A DNA stretch of 64,000 bases from Cryobacterium luteum. Lineage in GTDB: Bacteria > Actinomycetota > Actinomycetes > Actinomycetales > Microbacteriaceae. The DNA lies in NCBI RefSeq assembly GCF_900110125.1, contig NZ_FOCN01000004.1:124001-188000 (forward strand). Direction: 5' to 3'. Under the pieces are notes generated by a model. That model was not told where the DNA came from. It did not search any database and saw nothing but the letters and a program-made list of their open reading frames with translations. Of this stretch, positions 63,685 through 64,000 are shown in pieces. Each line of letters starts with the position of its first letter. Position 1 is the first letter of the stretch. The position numbers were made by a program, and so were the translations under genes.

Positions 63685-64000
63685 ATGATTGACTTGGATT
63701 TCTCAGTACAGATCGCCGCGCTGCGGACCACGTTCGGCGACATCCGCTCGGTGATCGACATCGATCGACTGCGCGCGGACATCGACGACCTCAGCGGTGA
63801 GGCCGGCATGCCCGATTTGTGGGACGACACCGAGCACGCCCAGAAGGTGACCAGCGATCTCAGCCACCGGCAGTCGCAGCTCGCGCGCATCGAGAGCATC
63901 ACCACCAGGCTCGACGACCTCGAGACCCTGGTGGAGATGGCCAACGACGGCCAGGGCGACCAGGAACTGGCCGACGAGGCAACGGTGGAACTCGCGAGCC
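63685..64000 (+). CDS. prfB: Peptide chain release factor 2, 5' part (partial)
   Basis: The first 105 codons of RF2, cut by the window end. MIDLDFSVQIAALRTTFGDI and DLWDDTEHAQKVTSDLS are the usual start of actinobacterial RF2 and its coiled-coil domain. The frame runs on without a TGA near codon 25, so the programmed frameshift known from many bacteria is absent. The catalytic GGQ region lies outside the window. Confidence 0.93.
   Translation, partial: MIDLDFSVQIAALRTTFGDIRSVIDIDRLRADIDDLSGEAGMPDLWDDTEHAQKVTSDLSHRQSQLARIESITTRLDDLETLVEMANDGQGDQELADEATVELAS

Noticed and set aside
63685-64000. Programmed frameshift in prfB
   Set aside because: The frame is uninterrupted through 105 codons with no in-frame TGA near codon 25.
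1-64000. Search for insertion sequences, phage, toxin-antitoxin or restriction-modification genes
   Set aside because: No transposase, integrase, methylase or toxin motifs were recognised in any gene; the region looks like stable chromosome apart from the tRNA pair and the small repeat element.

Overview
The window is a 64 kb piece of a high-GC actinobacterial chromosome, most likely from Microbacteriaceae. The evidence is: mycothiol-type maleylpyruvate isomerase and DUF3039 genes; a DUF7882 small protein of a type I associate with this family; the actinobacterial gene block nudC-uvrD2-ThiF-like-DUF2342-Lon/PDZ-UPF0182; many genes with no Shine-Dalgarno whose -10 box lies 6-8 bases before the start codon (leaderless mRNA); and a very frequent GGATGCC/GGCATCC word. 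There are no rRNA genes, CRISPR arrays, phage genes or insertion sequences. Both ends cut genes: nudC on the left, prfB on the right.

Layout. 1-10.1 kb: nudC, a short UvrD2 helicase, an orphan ThiF/cyclodehydratase-like protein on the opposite strand that overlaps the helicase 3' end, an AdhP-type alcohol dehydrogenase, a DUF2342 zincin-like protein, a membrane Lon/PDZ protease and a UPF0182 membrane protein, closed by a 20-bp perfect terminator stem. 10.2-12.9 kb: two identical initiator tRNA genes flank a PRISE-type reductase and a haloperoxidase-like hydrolase. 13-18.1 kb: a hybrid sensor kinase with a single-domain response regulator, a maleylpyruvate-isomerase-like protein, and a HutC-type GntR regulator with a perfect operator-like palindrome. 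18.1-23.9 kb: de novo NAD synthesis (nadA, nadB, nadC, cysteine desulfurase) behind the regulator NrtR. 23.9-33.3 kb: polyprenyl-phosphate mannose synthase plus GT39-like transferase, nitrilase, DUF7882, alpha/beta hydrolase, Old Yellow Enzyme, aminotransferase and an HtrA protease, with a small terminal-inverted-repeat element at 30.3 kb. 33.4-41.2 kb: a cell-surface glycopolymer locus (two GT2 enzymes, a CDP-alcohol phosphotransferase, a TagF-like glycerophosphotransferase, a TagGH-like exporter, a cytidylyltransferase), interrupted by one unknown gene and a small XRE regulator. 41.4-44.6 kb: an ABC ATPase with a long Lys/Pro/Ala/Val pentapeptide-repeat N-terminus, plus its membrane partner. 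44.6-49.6 kb: DUF3039, pncB, murI-rph-rdgB, and a zinc-type CDF exporter. 49.5-54.6 kb: two DedA proteins, tRNA-Leu, and a LysR / MHS transporter / 3-hydroxybutyrate dehydrogenase set. 54.7-59.4 kb: a compact Tad pilus operon. 59.6-64 kb: small Cys-rich protein, EamA exporter, pentapeptide-repeat protein, Ddn-like F420 protein, MFS transporter and prfB.

How the parts fit. NAD metabolism recurs: de novo synthesis under NrtR, salvage by PncB, turnover by NudC. The envelope genes form a plausible route in which a cytidylyltransferase makes a CDP-alcohol, a CDP-alcohol phosphotransferase and a TagF-like enzyme use CDP-activated units, GT2 enzymes add sugars and a two-part ABC exporter moves the product out. 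The least explained items are the repeat-tailed ABC ATPase, the surface-polymer locus with its altered catalytic motif, the tRNA-Leu gene ending one base before a dedA start codon, and the GGATGCC word.
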